Shown here: positions 34,014-43,037 of the stretch, in pieces
Layout: every line of letters begins with the position of its first letter
How positions within the stretch are numbered: position 1 is the stretch's first letter
Source of the DNA: Paenibacillus gyeongsangnamensis
Lineage (GTDB): Bacteria > Bacillota > Bacilli > Paenibacillales > NBRC-103111
Direction of reading: 5' to 3'
Assembly: GCF_027533625.1 (NCBI RefSeq)
Contig: NZ_JAQAGZ010000023.1
Span: forward strand, 97,010 to 161,009
Length of the DNA: 64,000 nt
Notes under the pieces: model-generated
The model's database searches: none
Told to the model about the DNA's origin: nothing
The model's input: only the letters and a program-made list of their open reading frames with translations
Position numbers and translations under genes: made by a program

Positions 34014-35306
34014 CTACCTTTTCAGCGCCGCTTCAATATGTTGATTCAAAGACGTCACATCGGCGAGCGGAGCCGGCTCATCTGATAACCGGAAGCTTTG
34101 CTTCAGTTTGGCGATTCGGGTAACGCTGGCATCGATAACCGATTGCGGAATTTTACCGCTTTTCGCCGCATCCGTCAGAGCATCCAGTACGGCTTTTTGC
34201 TGCGCCGGATCGTGCCCGACAAGAACAATATCCGCCCCTGCCAAGACGGACTTTACCGATGCGGGACCGATCGCCATCACCTTCCCTACGGCGTCCATCG
34301 TCATGTCGTCCGTGAAGACAACTCCGTTAAACTTGAGCTCGCCCCTAAGGTAATTATGAATGACGATGCGCGACATCGAAGCAGGGAGATCCGGATCGAG
34401 CTTGGTCATGAGGATATGGGCGACCATCACCGTCGGAGCTCCTTCCTGGATCGCCGAAGCGAATGGAGCGAATTCGACGGAGCGAAGTCTTTGCAGATCA
34501 TGGTCCACGATAGGCAGCCCGAAGTGGGAATCGACGGACGTGTCGCCATGGCCGGGAAAATGCTTCACGACGGGAATTACGCCCAGCGACTTAATCCCGA
34601 GCATTTCCTGTACGCCCATGCGTCTTACCGTTGCCGCAGTGGTACCGAAGGCGCGGTCGCCGATAACCGGGTTGTCGGGATTCGTATTGACGTCAAGCAC
34701 CGGGGCAAAATCGGTGTTCAAGCCAACCGCCTTCATCGCTTCGCCGAGCGCTCCGCCGACCCGGTACGCATACTTCGTATCGTTCGTGTTTCCGACGACC
34801 CGGCTGGCTGGAAATGCCGTTACCTCCTTAGGCAATCGGGAAACGCGCCCCCCTTCCTGGTCCGCGCTGAGCAGCAGCGGCAGCTTGCCGCCGCCATCGC
34901 GATTAATTTGCCTCAGCTCATTGGCCAGCTTAACCGTTTGTGCCAGGGACACAATATTGTTGCTGTATAAAATGATTCCGCCGACGCGCCGGTCCTTAAT
35001 CAGCGTAGCGATATCCGGTTGAACCGCGGTACCGTCCATACCGACCAGCACCATTTGGCCGATTTTTTCCGTCAAGCTCATATGAGCGACAAGTTCGGCT
35101 GCCGGATCGACGACGGTTTTGGGCGGCTCCTGAACGTCCGGCTTCTGCGGTTCGCTGACGACAGGCTGCGGGGCAGGAGACACAGGTTGAGCCGACGTCT
35201 GAGGAGGAGTTTCGGGTTTTGACGACTCCGCCTGCTTCGATCCGCACCCGGCTATAGCGATGAGGCTCAACAAGGCCGCGCTTAGAAGGCGGATTCGTTG
35301 CCGCAT
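34014..35306 (-). CDS. nagZ: Glycoside hydrolase family 3 lipoprotein, NagZ-like beta-N-acetylhexosaminidase
   Basis: A 430-residue lipoprotein: the signal peptide ends in the lipobox IAGC, then a Pro/Ser/Gln-rich linker to about residue 65. The GH3 barrel shows VGGIILYSNNI, LLSADQEGGRVSRL, KHFPGHGDTSVDSH (the Asp-His acid/base dyad loop typical of NagZ) and GVVFTDDMTMDAV with the nucleophile Asp. It likely trims N-acetylglucosamine from muropeptides outside the membrane in cell-wall recycling. Only the NagZ barrel is present, without the second domain of YbbD-type enzymes. AGAGGT precedes the ATG. Stand-alone gene. Confidence 0.9.
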   Translation of the reverse strand: MRQRIRLLSAALLSLIAIAGCGSKQAESSKPETPPQTSAQPVSPAPQPVVSEPQKPDVQEPPKTVVDPAAELVAHMSLTEKIGQMVLVGMDGTAVQPDIATLIKDRRVGGIILYSNNIVSLAQTVKLANELRQINRDGGGKLPLLLSADQEGGRVSRLPKEVTAFPASRVVGNTNDTKYAYRVGGALGEAMKAVGLNTDFAPVLDVNTNPDNPVIGDRAFGTTAATVRRMGVQEMLGIKSLGVIPVVKHFPGHGDTSVDSHFGLPIVDHDLQRLRSVEFAPFASAIQEGAPTVMVAHILMTKLDPDLPASMSRIVIHNYLRGELKFNGVVFTDDMTMDAVGKVMAIGPASVKSVLAGADIVLVGHDPAQQKAVLDALTDAAKSGKIPQSVIDASVTRIAKLKQSFRLSDEPAPLADVTSLNQHIEAALKR

Positions 35307-35817
35307 AGAAATGTACCTCTTTTCATGAATTATATTTACTTAATAGTATAACCTGTATTTCGGAATCGATGTACTACATTGCTTTGACTATAGAAAAAGC
35401 CAAGTTAAACCCGGATGGATTGAACTTAGCTTTTTGTTTGCTTATTGAGCTGGGATCATCGGATGACTACTGTGCAGAGTCGGTGATCCTATTGCTGCCG
35501 GTTCCAATACGGCCTCATATTTAGATGAAATATATGTAACGGCTTTCGGGACTGTGATCATATCGGACAAACATTGGGGTCATAGGGATTTTTCAAAAGT
35601 GTATATGAGAACAAACGTTTAGAATTGAACGAGCTGCTTTATCATCTTAGTCTCCATCCTGAGGTAGCATCAATTGACGGGAGATTATTAACGACAGAAC
35701 AAGCCGAAGAGCTTAAATCACGTTGCCGGCAAGGCAAAAGATATTTGCGGTACACCCCGAATCGATTGGGAATTTGCATGCCTCAGCCATGTTTCTCAGG
35801 GCGGTGGACCGTTCCGG
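35307..35817. other. Intergenic region with a hairpin and a doubtful small ORF
   Basis: AAAAAGCCAAGTT pairs with AACTTAGCTTTTT (35394-35437), an imperfect bidirectional terminator-like hairpin. A plus-strand frame from a TTG at 35625 (NELLYHLSLHPEVASIDGRLL) has plausible composition but no ribosome site and runs into the LysR gene on the other strand. I do not call it a gene. GAACAAACGTTT at 35609 resembles half of a LexA box. Confidence 0.35.
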
Positions 35818-36705
35818 TCAACCATTCGCCCTTTGCAGACCGTCCTGCAATTTCTGAATAAACGTTTTCGCCGCATGGCTGAGAAACCGGTCAGCATGGT
35901 ATATTATCCCGATATCGCGAGCTGGAGTCCGACCCGTAATCCTGATCGTCCGCAAGCAGGGTTCATTCATGGACAAAATGAGCGATAAAGGCTGAACTGT
36001 CGCGCCGACATTCGCTTTCACCAAACTAATGAGCGAAGCCGGTGTCGTCGTTTCCATAATCGGATTTAAACTAAAGCCAAGCTGTCTGCAGCAATCATCG
36101 ACCAACTCGCGCCCAAGAAAGCCTTTGGGGTACATCACCGTACGAATATGGCGAAGCTCCTCTAACTCAATGGAGGTTCGCATCGCCAATTCATGATTCT
36201 CCGGCACAACCAGCACATACTCATCGCGGGATAAGGGGATCCTCACGATGCGCTCATCGGGCAGAGGCAGGATCGCAATGCCGATGTCCACTTCCATTTC
36301 CAACACCTGCTTCACAATTTCGACCGATGTCAGTACGGTTAGCCGGACATGTGGAAAAACGTTGTGGAAATCGATCAAAAGCTGCGTAATCCTGTAATCG
36401 AGATCGGATGGGAGCGCTCCAATGATCAATGCCCCGCGCTGATGATTGCGCAGCTCACCGATAGCGTCAATCGCATTTTGATGGGTTCGGAACATCTGGA
36501 TGCTGTACTCCTGCAGCAATCTGCCCGCTTCAGTCAGCGCGATCCGTTTGCCGATCCGGTCGAACAATGGCGTCCCGACTTCATTTTCCAGCGAACGGAT
36601 CTGCTGGCTGAGCGTTGGCTGCGACATGCCTAATTTCTCCGCCGCTTTGGTGAAATGCAGCTCTTCGCATACGGCGACGAAATATTCCAGATGCCTGAGT
36701 TCCAT
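35818..36705 (-). CDS. LysR family transcriptional regulator (CynR-like)
   Basis: A 295-residue regulator. The N-terminal winged helix-turn-helix reads MELRHLEYFVAVCEELHFTKAAEKLGMSQPTLSQQIRSLENEVG. The C-terminal effector domain is of periplasmic-binding-protein type. The ATG chosen follows GGGGGAGGGGG; a longer in-frame start at 36726 would put that site inside the gene. It is divergent from an MFS transporter with 150 bases between, the classic LysR layout, so it probably regulates that transporter in response to its substrate. Confidence 0.92.
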   Translation of the reverse strand: MELRHLEYFVAVCEELHFTKAAEKLGMSQPTLSQQIRSLENEVGTPLFDRIGKRIALTEAGRLLQEYSIQMFRTHQNAIDAIGELRNHQRGALIIGALPSDLDYRITQLLIDFHNVFPHVRLTVLTSVEIVKQVLEMEVDIGIAILPLPDERIVRIPLSRDEYVLVVPENHELAMRTSIELEELRHIRTVMYPKGFLGRELVDDCCRQLGFSLNPIMETTTPASLISLVKANVGATVQPLSLILSMNEPCLRTIRITGRTPARDIGIIYHADRFLSHAAKTFIQKLQDGLQRANG

Positions 36706-36855
36706 AACCCCCTCCCCCTTTATCATTCGATTTTCCTATGATTATAATAGAAATCGTCATATTGATCAATCATTTCTTCTTATATAAACTTAACAGCAAT
36801 GTTGGTTTTCATTCAAATGAAAACAATCAATTTCAGTTACAAGGAGCGATTCAAA
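36706..36855. promoter_or_regulatory. Divergent LysR/MFS control region
   Basis: Contains CTATGATTATAATAG (a T-N11-A-type dyad) and ATTGATCAAT, both LysR-box-like, with TATAAT-like sequence inside. Which one is bound cannot be decided by eye. Confidence 0.45.
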
Positions 36856-38046
36856 ATGAAAACACGGTCATGGACATTAGTTGTAGCCCTTTTCTTGGCA
36901 TCTTTAAACTTGCGGCCGGTCATTTCCTCGATTTCGCCGCTCTTGGAGACGATTCGCAGCGAACTCGGAATGAGTGCCTCCACTGCTAGCCTTCTCACAT
37001 CTATACCGGTCCTTTGTATGGGGATCTTTTCCCCGATTGCAGCCAAGCTGGGAATTCGTCATGGCATCGAGCGGATTTTGGCGATAGCCCTCGTGTTTAT
37101 CGGAGCAGGTACCGTCGTCCGATGGTTTACGCCTTCTTACACGTTCCTTCTGGCTACCGCACTCTTCGCCGGCATTGGTATCGCCGCTGCCGGTCCGCTT
37201 CTGTCCGGATACATCAAGCGTCATTTTCCCGGTCATGTCGCTTCGATGATCGGCGTTTACTCCGTAGCCATGGTGACCGGAGCGGCCCTTAGCGCCGGAT
37301 TGTCGGTTCCGCTCCAAAATGCGTTAAACGGCTCCTGGCGGTCTGCCTTAGGAATTTGGGCAATACTTGCTGTTGTCGCGTTGCCAGCCTGGTGGTTATT
37401 CGTACTGAGACCCGTAGAGCCAAATCATGCTCAAACGCCTGCGCCGCAAAATGCGGGGCGGCTGCCTTGGGGAAACGGAAGGGCATGGCTTTTGACCGTA
37501 TTTTTCGGAATGATGGCCATCATGTTTTACTCCATTACCGCATGGTTTGCGCCAGCCGTCGCCAACATGGGCTACAGCAAGGTATATGCCGGCAGCATGC
37601 TGACACTCTTTACATTTGTTCAAATTCCGGTAACCTTCCTGATTCCGATGCTGATTCACCGTTTCCCGAATCGCCTTCTGTGGCTGATCGGATGCGCATT
37701 GCTCGAACTGGCGGGACTGCTGCTTGTTACCATGTCGGCGGTGCCATGGCTTGCCGCGATCTTGCTCGGCATTGGCGCTGGCGGTCTGTTCCCACTGGCA
37801 CTAATGCTGCCGATCGACGAAACGTCGAACGCGCAGGATGCGAGCGCCTGGTCCGCCATGACGCAATCGGTCGGATATGTGATCGGAGCGCTAGGTCCGA
37901 TTCTGGTCGGATGGATACAAGACGCTACCGCCAGCTTTGTCTTCGCCTTCATCGGACTTGCCGTCGTCTGCGCGGCGATGATCCTCGTGCAGCTTGCCAT
38001 CGGATCGAAAAAGGCACCGGTCAAAAAGGCGGTCGCTTCCTCCTAG
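36856..38046 (+). CDS. MFS transporter, CynX/NimT family
   Basis: A 396-residue integral membrane protein with about 12 hydrophobic segments. It starts MKTRSWTLVVALFLASLNLRPVISSISPLLETIRSELGMS, the hallmark N terminus of the CynX/NimT (cyanate/nitroimidazole) branch. AAGGAG lies 9 bases before this ATG; an upstream in-frame ATG at 36799 lacks a site. C-terminal Lys-rich tail in cytoplasm. Divergent LysR control suggests efflux or uptake of a small anionic compound. Exact substrate unknown. Confidence 0.92.
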   Translation: MKTRSWTLVVALFLASLNLRPVISSISPLLETIRSELGMSASTASLLTSIPVLCMGIFSPIAAKLGIRHGIERILAIALVFIGAGTVVRWFTPSYTFLLATALFAGIGIAAAGPLLSGYIKRHFPGHVASMIGVYSVAMVTGAALSAGLSVPLQNALNGSWRSALGIWAILAVVALPAWWLFVLRPVEPNHAQTPAPQNAGRLPWGNGRAWLLTVFFGMMAIMFYSITAWFAPAVANMGYSKVYAGSMLTLFTFVQIPVTFLIPMLIHRFPNRLLWLIGCALLELAGLLLVTMSAVPWLAAILLGIGAGGLFPLALMLPIDETSNAQDASAWSAMTQSVGYVIGALGPILVGWIQDATASFVFAFIGLAVVCAAMILVQLAIGSKKAPVKKAVASS

Positions 38047-38320
38047 CTGAGAAGATAGCTTATTTAGAAATAGCCAAGCAACTTCGTACGGAGAGGAATC
38101 AAAAGACTTAGTGGATCGAGCTGAAATTATGCTGCCGCATTCAGTAGTTGGAACGAACCGAAAAGCATTAGCTCCGAATAACAATCTTTAAAGAATTTTT
38201 ATTTCATAAGACCCCAGACGATTGTTACTGGACATATTAATGGTTGCCTTTGTTTTCATGAATTGCTTCCGATTTGGATTTATTTTGTACTAATGTTCGT
38301 TCAATGGGAGAGTGATTAAC

Positions 38321-38518
38321 ATGACATCTTCTTATTTAAATGAATGGTTAGACGAATATAACGACTATATAAGACTTTATGAGCTATTTGGGGACAACGA
38401 ATATCTAGAGGAAGCCAAAGAGATAATTTCTAGTTTGAGAGCAATAGCGACAAGAGAGAAATGTCATCAAATCATTCTGGGTAAAGTAATGGATACTAAA
38501 ATTAATTTATTTAAGTAG
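38321..38518 (+). CDS. Hypothetical small acidic protein
   Basis: Sixty-five residues, no membrane segment, rich in Glu, Tyr and Leu (SSYLNEWLDEYNDYIRLYELFGDNEYLEEAKEIISSLRAIATREK), likely all-helical. GGGAG lies 9 bases before ATG; an in-frame GTG three codons earlier overlaps the site. Codon use is AT-rich compared with the neighbouring MFS gene. I do not recognise the family. Confidence 0.55.
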   Translation: MTSSYLNEWLDEYNDYIRLYELFGDNEYLEEAKEIISSLRAIATREKCHQIILGKVMDTKINLFK

Positions 38519-38568
38519 GACTTGCTGTATAATCTAGAATCCAGTAATGACAAGGGGCGTACCTAAAC

Positions 38569-38601
38569 AAGCTGACGCCGGTAGAGTACCGACGTCAGCT
38601 T
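38569..38601. terminator. Hairpin, possible terminator
   Basis: AAGCTGACG pairs with CGTCAGCTT around a loop that contains GGTAGAGTACC (itself partly self-complementary). Only four T occur, some 12 bases later, so termination is uncertain. Confidence 0.4.
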
Positions 38602-38673
38602 GCAAGCTAGGGCTTTTATCAATGTCCGTTAAATGGGGTCTTGACCATTTTTCTTGTTAGGCTTTTTTGTGTT

Positions 38674-39243
38674 TTAAGTTGTCGGTTTTAACACATCGTG
38701 ATCAACGTATCTCTCCCCATTGATTTCACTAATGATATTGATTGCCACTTTTGCTCCATCACCTGCTGTTATGATGGCATGCACACTAGCACCTGCACAA
38801 GTTCCGGCAGCCCAGATCCCATCTATATTCGTTTTCCCATTCATATCCACAACCAATATTGTTTTTATTCTTGGTTCTGTAGCCGGTTTAGTTTGAACGC
38901 CGATTTTTTCCGCTAAATCCGTTATAGCTCCTGTCGCCAAAATTACATACCTGGCTTCATACTGTCCGCTTTCTGTTTTGATTTGAAAGGCTTCGCCGTT
39001 TTTTTGGATATCAATAGCTTTATCCCTAACGAGTTCTGCTCCCAATGTTGTAGCTTGCTTTTCCCCCAAATCCACCACGTCAGGTCCATTAATTTCCATA
39101 ATTCCGTAAAAATTTTTAAGTAAAGCTCTTCTTGTCATCCCTTTATTATTGTCAATCAGCAATGTCTTTTTACCTGCTTTTGCCGAGAATAAAGCAGCAG
39201 AGGCACCTGCAGGACCAGATCCGATAACGGCAATATCATACAT
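38674..39243 (-). CDS. Short FAD-dependent oxidoreductase, thioredoxin-reductase-like
   Basis: A 189-residue protein comprising only the FAD half of the thioredoxin reductase fold: IAVIGSGPAGASAALFSAKAG (FAD dinucleotide motif), YVILATGA, and the C-terminal NIDGIWAAGTCAG that contacts flavin. There is no CxxC redox pair and no second GxGxxA NADPH domain. AAGGAG precedes the ATG properly, and both ends look intact, so it is a compact family and not a truncation. Such proteins may need a partner reductase. Substrate unknown; monocistronic. Confidence 0.85.
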   Translation of the reverse strand: MYDIAVIGSGPAGASAALFSAKAGKKTLLIDNNKGMTRRALLKNFYGIMEINGPDVVDLGEKQATTLGAELVRDKAIDIQKNGEAFQIKTESGQYEARYVILATGAITDLAEKIGVQTKPATEPRIKTILVVDMNGKTNIDGIWAAGTCAGASVHAIITAGDGAKVAINIISEINGERYVDHDVLKPTT

Positions 39244-39739
39244 GGTAAGTCTCCTTTCAATTATTTGGAATGTTCAATAAGATTATCCCTTTTTAAGCAT
39301 GATTTATTCGGAAGTGAAACGAAATTGGAGATTTGTAAGTGCTGTCTTCATTTAAAATCACCATTCCAACGATACAATATTGTGGCCATAGTTAGGGTTT
39401 GCTGAACAACCAATAATTCCTTACTCCACAAGGGACTTCGGTCATTTCTGTCGATTCCATCTGCAAGGAACACATGGGAAATCTGCAAAATCCCCTGCAG
39501 ATGGAGCAAATGAAATGTTCGTGCTACATCATAACGAAGCTATTCGTGCTTCCTTCATGTAACATCCCCCTTGTATGCTAAGAGCAGTTACCGATTCTTT
39601 AATGAATTGGAAATTGCTCTTATTTAATTTTTGTTCTTTGAAAAATGAATTTTGATTTATTTATCCGGTTGAGGACGTAGCCCAAGCGAAGGCGCGGGAG
39701 TCGTCCCTCCGGGACGAAAAAAATCTTTTAAAAGGTGTT
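39244..39739. other. Intergenic region, no gene
   Basis: No convincing coding frame. It holds an inverted pair CCATCTGCA/TGCAGATGG (39459-39503 region) and a compact hairpin TCGTCCC-TCC-GGGACGA near 39703-39719, just before the presumed left end of the IS110 element. Confidence 0.4.
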
Positions 39740-40042
39740 TACGATCTTGTGATGTCTTTGGGAAAATGCCAATAGGTGCTACCGACGGGAATGTTCCTTT
39801 TCCCCCTGTTGAATCGAGCATTCGATTTCTTCCAGTAAAGAGTGTTCCCTTGGCCTCTTCCGTCTTTTCCTACACGCTGACTGTATCCCGCGCGTCGCCA
39901 TCCCTTCCGCATAGCAGAGGAAGGTACGTGCACCGATGGCCCGCGGTGTATACCTATAGCTCGCAAGGCTGTTAGCGGAGAGTTTCCCAAGGACATCCCA
40001 GGACCGTAGACACCCAGTCCACCTGCGAAAGGAGGTGATTCC
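39740..40042 (+). ncRNA. Candidate bridge RNA region of IS110 element 1
   Basis: About 300 bases without a conserved frame between the presumed left end and the transposase start. In the IS110 group the left non-coding end encodes the structured bridge RNA that pairs with target and donor DNA. Position and lack of coding support this; the fold and guide loops were not determined. Confidence 0.4.
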
Positions 40043-41293
40043 ATGCCACACATCTTATTTGTCGGGATCGACGTAAGTAGCAAGAACAATGTTGTCTGTT
40101 GCCTCCCGGAAGGCGACAGCGCCAAATCCCTAAGTCGCTTTATCGTGACCAATGACGAGCCCGGTATCATGACTCTGCATGAGCGGATCATGTCGCTCGT
40201 GCAAAAACACGGACTGACACACATTCGTTTCGGTCTAGAAGCGACCGGCTGTTACTCCAGCCATCTCGCTCGCTACTTGCAGAGCGTGCTCTGTTTCGAA
40301 CCCTATGAGCACAGCGTCTACGTCTTTAACCCCAGTCTCATCAAGGCGTTCAAGAAGATCCATTTCCTTGACGCCCCAAAAAACGACAGGGTAGACGCCT
40401 GGTTCATCGCCGCTAAGCTCCGATCCGGTCATCTACCCCGTGCCTTCACGTGGAGCGAGTCTCTCGCTGCTCTGCAGCGCCTCACACGAGCTCGTTTCCA
40501 CATTGTACAGACTTTGACACGGGAGACGAATTTCCTGCTAACCAACTTATTTTTGAAGTTCAGCAGCTATTCGACCGGACCGTTCGACAAGAAGACATCA
40601 GCAACCAGCTTGGCGGTCATTCAGGAGTTCGCCAGCGTCGAAGAGATCGTGAACATGTCCGTCGATGATCTGATGGCTTTTGTTGCCGAGTGTGGCAAAA
40701 ACCGCTTTGAGAATCCGCAAGAAGTTGCACAGGCCTTGCAGAAGGCCGCACGTTCCTCCTACCGCTTGCCCAAGGCGATGTCCGATGCCGTAAATCTAGC
40801 GATGGCTTCCAACATCCGGATCATTCGTTCGCTACAAGAACAGGCGAATTCGCTGAAGAAAGCAATTGAAGAACATCTGGCGACCATTCCGCAGACACTT
40901 ACTTCTGTGCCGGGAATCGCTACGATCTTCGCAGCTGGCCTAATCTCAGAAATTGGCGATATTCAGCGGTTTCCAAACCAGATGGCTCTCGCGAAGTATG
41001 CGGGCCTTGCTTGGACGGAAAACCAGTCTGGTGATTTTAAAGGCGTTGAATCTCGGCTTATTAAATCCGGCAACCGCTATCTGAAGTACTACTTTACTGA
41101 AGCCGCAAAGAGTGTCCAGGTGCACGACACCGTATTTGCGCAGTACTACAGTCTGAAGAAAGCGGAGCCGGCTAAATACGCCGAAAAACGTGCCCTTGCG
41201 CTTACAGCTCGTAAATTGGTGCGGTTGGTTGATTATCTGCTGCGAACCAACCGACTCTACGAACCCCAGGAGGTGATCCGACAAAAAGCTTGA
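40043..41293 (+). CDS. IS110 family transposase 1
   Basis: A 416-residue transposase/recombinase. The N-terminal RuvC-like DEDD domain shows Asp in FVGIDVSSKNNVV, Glu in FGLEATGCYSSHL and the pair in APKNDRVDAWFIAAKL. The C-terminal domain has SVPGIATIFAAGLISEIGDIQRF and LAKYAGLAWTENQSG with the catalytic Ser region (ESRLIKSGNRYLK). AAGGAGGTGAT precedes ATG. The frame is intact, so the element could be active. It differs clearly from the IS110 transposase at 53413. Confidence 0.92.
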   Translation: MPHILFVGIDVSSKNNVVCCLPEGDSAKSLSRFIVTNDEPGIMTLHERIMSLVQKHGLTHIRFGLEATGCYSSHLARYLQSVLCFEPYEHSVYVFNPSLIKAFKKIHFLDAPKNDRVDAWFIAAKLRSGHLPRAFTWSESLAALQRLTRARFHIVQTLTRETNFLLTNLFLKFSSYSTGPFDKKTSATSLAVIQEFASVEEIVNMSVDDLMAFVAECGKNRFENPQEVAQALQKAARSSYRLPKAMSDAVNLAMASNIRIIRSLQEQANSLKKAIEEHLATIPQTLTSVPGIATIFAAGLISEIGDIQRFPNQMALAKYAGLAWTENQSGDFKGVESRLIKSGNRYLKYYFTEAAKSVQVHDTVFAQYYSLKKAEPAKYAEKRALALTARKLVRLVDYLLRTNRLYEPQEVIRQKA

Positions 41294-41542
41294 CATAACA
41301 CATCCAACACATCCACCTATTTTCTTGCTTATTAGGAAATATCTGAAAACGGCAAGATAGGGTGGGTCTAGTTCGATGCGGACTTTTTTAGGGACACCTC
41401 CCAAAAAAGTTACGGTACTTCAAGATTTTTTCCAATTAAGGTCTTGACATCGTACCGCTGCTCTTTGCTCTCCATCGGGCGCCTTCGATTGATAACGATT
41501 ACAATAGGTCAGTTTTATCCACCTTATATAAGATTAAGATTA

Positions 41543-41590
41543 CTTACAACCTTGAAGCCCGGTGCTACAATGAGCCTAGTGAACGTTCAC
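41543..41590 (+). promoter_or_regulatory. Promoter with palindromic operator for the arabinoside ABC operon
   Basis: CTTACA (41543-41548), 17 bases, TACAAT (41566-41571). The perfect palindrome GTGAACGTTCAC (41579-41590) covers the expected start point. It looks like a LacI-type half-site pair; no LacI gene is in the window. Confidence 0.6.
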
Positions 41591-41658
41591 CAGCAAACTT
41601 CCTGCTAATCTTTACAACATGGCATTCTCTTACCTTAATCACAAGGAGGGTCTGTACG

Positions 41659-42980
41659 TTGAAAAGCTTTCGTGCGTTGTGCTTTGTTCGATGCTTACTG
41701 CCGCATGCTCCGGCGGAAGCACCGGCCAAGGGAATCCCGGTTCAAGCCCGGGCGGGAAGGCCGCCGGTTCCGGAGAGGTCGTTACCCTGAAGTTTATGGG
41801 GTGGGAAGCAAGCCCCTTGGAAACGCAATCCGTCAAGAAGGGCCTCGAATCGTTCATGCAGCAGCATCCGAACATTAAAGTCGAATACCAGCCTGTTCCT
41901 AGCACCCAATATTCCCAGAAGCTTCTCACTATGCTGGCCGGGGGCGCCGCACCCGATGTCTTTTTCCTGAATTCCAGCGATTATCGCGCCTTTCAGAAAA
42001 AGGATGTCCTCCTCGATCTGACACCCATGTTCAAGCAGGAGATGTCTCTTGACGATTTTATCCCTTCGGCCGCCCAGATCATGGAGATCGGCGGCAAAAT
42101 CTACGGCGTCAGCAGCTGTACGGTTTCCCCTGTACTTTATTACAACAAGGCTGTGTTTGACAAGGCTAATATTCCGTATCCGCCCAGCGATCCGGCGAAG
42201 GCATGGACATGGGAGCAGTTCCGGGACGCGGCCATGAAGTTGACGGTCAAAGATGGGAATAAGGTAATCCAATACGGCGCATTCGGCTTTGAGAACTTCT
42301 ACGTCACGACTGCGGAAATTTCCTCGGGCGGCGGAAATCTCTTTACTCCGGACCGCAGCAAAATGGCTTTAAATACTCCCGAAACGAAAAGCGTGCTGCA
42401 AAGCATATTGGATTTGCGGCTGAAGGACGGGGCGGCCCCGACGGCCAAGACGCTGGAGAGCGTCGGCATGAAAGCGAACCAAATGCTGCAAACCGGCAAG
42501 GTTGCTATGGTGGCGGACGGATCCTGGGCGCTCCAGGAGCTCGCGACGATGGGCTTCCCGGTAGGCGTGGCGGCGCTGCCGAAATTCAAGCAAGCGACGA
42601 CCCACGGGCAGGCGCATGTGCATGCCGCAGCAGCCAAGACGAAACACCCCAAGGAAGCATGGGAGCTGCTGAAGTTCCTCTCATCAGAAGAATATCAAAT
42701 CCAGAACGTGAAGGAAGGCCTCTGGATGCCGAACCGCAAATCGCTTTACACTGAGGAAGGGATGAAGAAATGGCTTAACAGCAAAGTACATCCCGAAGGC
42801 TTCGCGAGCCTTGCCTCTTATTTCAAGGATGCCCAGCCCTACCCGTTCACGCTGATCACCCAGAATAAGGTCAACGACATCATTACGGAAGAAACCGATA
42901 AATTGTGGTATTCCGGGCAGTCCGTGGGCGATACGCTCAAGAATATCGAATCCCGTTCCAATGCGGAACTAACGAAATAA
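41659..42980 (+). CDS. Extracellular sugar-binding lipoprotein with frameshifted signal peptide
   Basis: The mature part is an intact CUT1 binding protein of about 420 residues (TLKFMGWEASPLETQSVKKGLESF..APDVFFLNSSDYRAF). The N terminus is odd. AGGAGGG (41644-41650) is 8 bases before a TTG at 41659 that would give L-K-S-F-R-A-L-C-F-V in one frame, while the lipobox LTAAC lies in another. A single-base deletion near 41690 would explain this. An in-frame ATG at 41619 exists but has no ribosome site and gives no proper signal. Followed by two permeases and a GH127 enzyme, so the likely ligand is an arabinose-containing oligosaccharide. Confidence 0.75.
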
Positions 42981-43037
42981 TTGCGGCCCTGCCTCTGCTA
43001 TGGATCCGGAGGCATTCAATCGGAGGTGAGGAATGGC

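Larger units (their letters stand above)
39740..41420 (+). mobile_element. IS110-family insertion sequence 1 (ends approximate)
   Basis: Built around the intact transposase at 40043-41293, with about 300 non-coding bases upstream and about 125 downstream. IS110 elements lack conventional terminal inverted repeats and usually make no target duplication, so the ends cannot be set by eye. CCACCTATTTTCTTGC and GCAAGATAGGGTGG form an imperfect hairpin just after the gene. Confidence 0.65.

Noticed and set aside
35609..35861. LexA-like box GAACAAACGTTT followed by a small ORF from 35625
   Set aside because: The box lacks the outer consensus bases, the ORF has a TTG start without a ribosome site, and it runs into the LysR gene on the opposite strand.
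39660..39725. Hairpin TCGTCCC-TCC-GGGACGA as a terminator for the FAD gene
   Set aside because: It lies upstream of that minus-strand gene and is followed by A on the plus strand and not by T on the minus strand.
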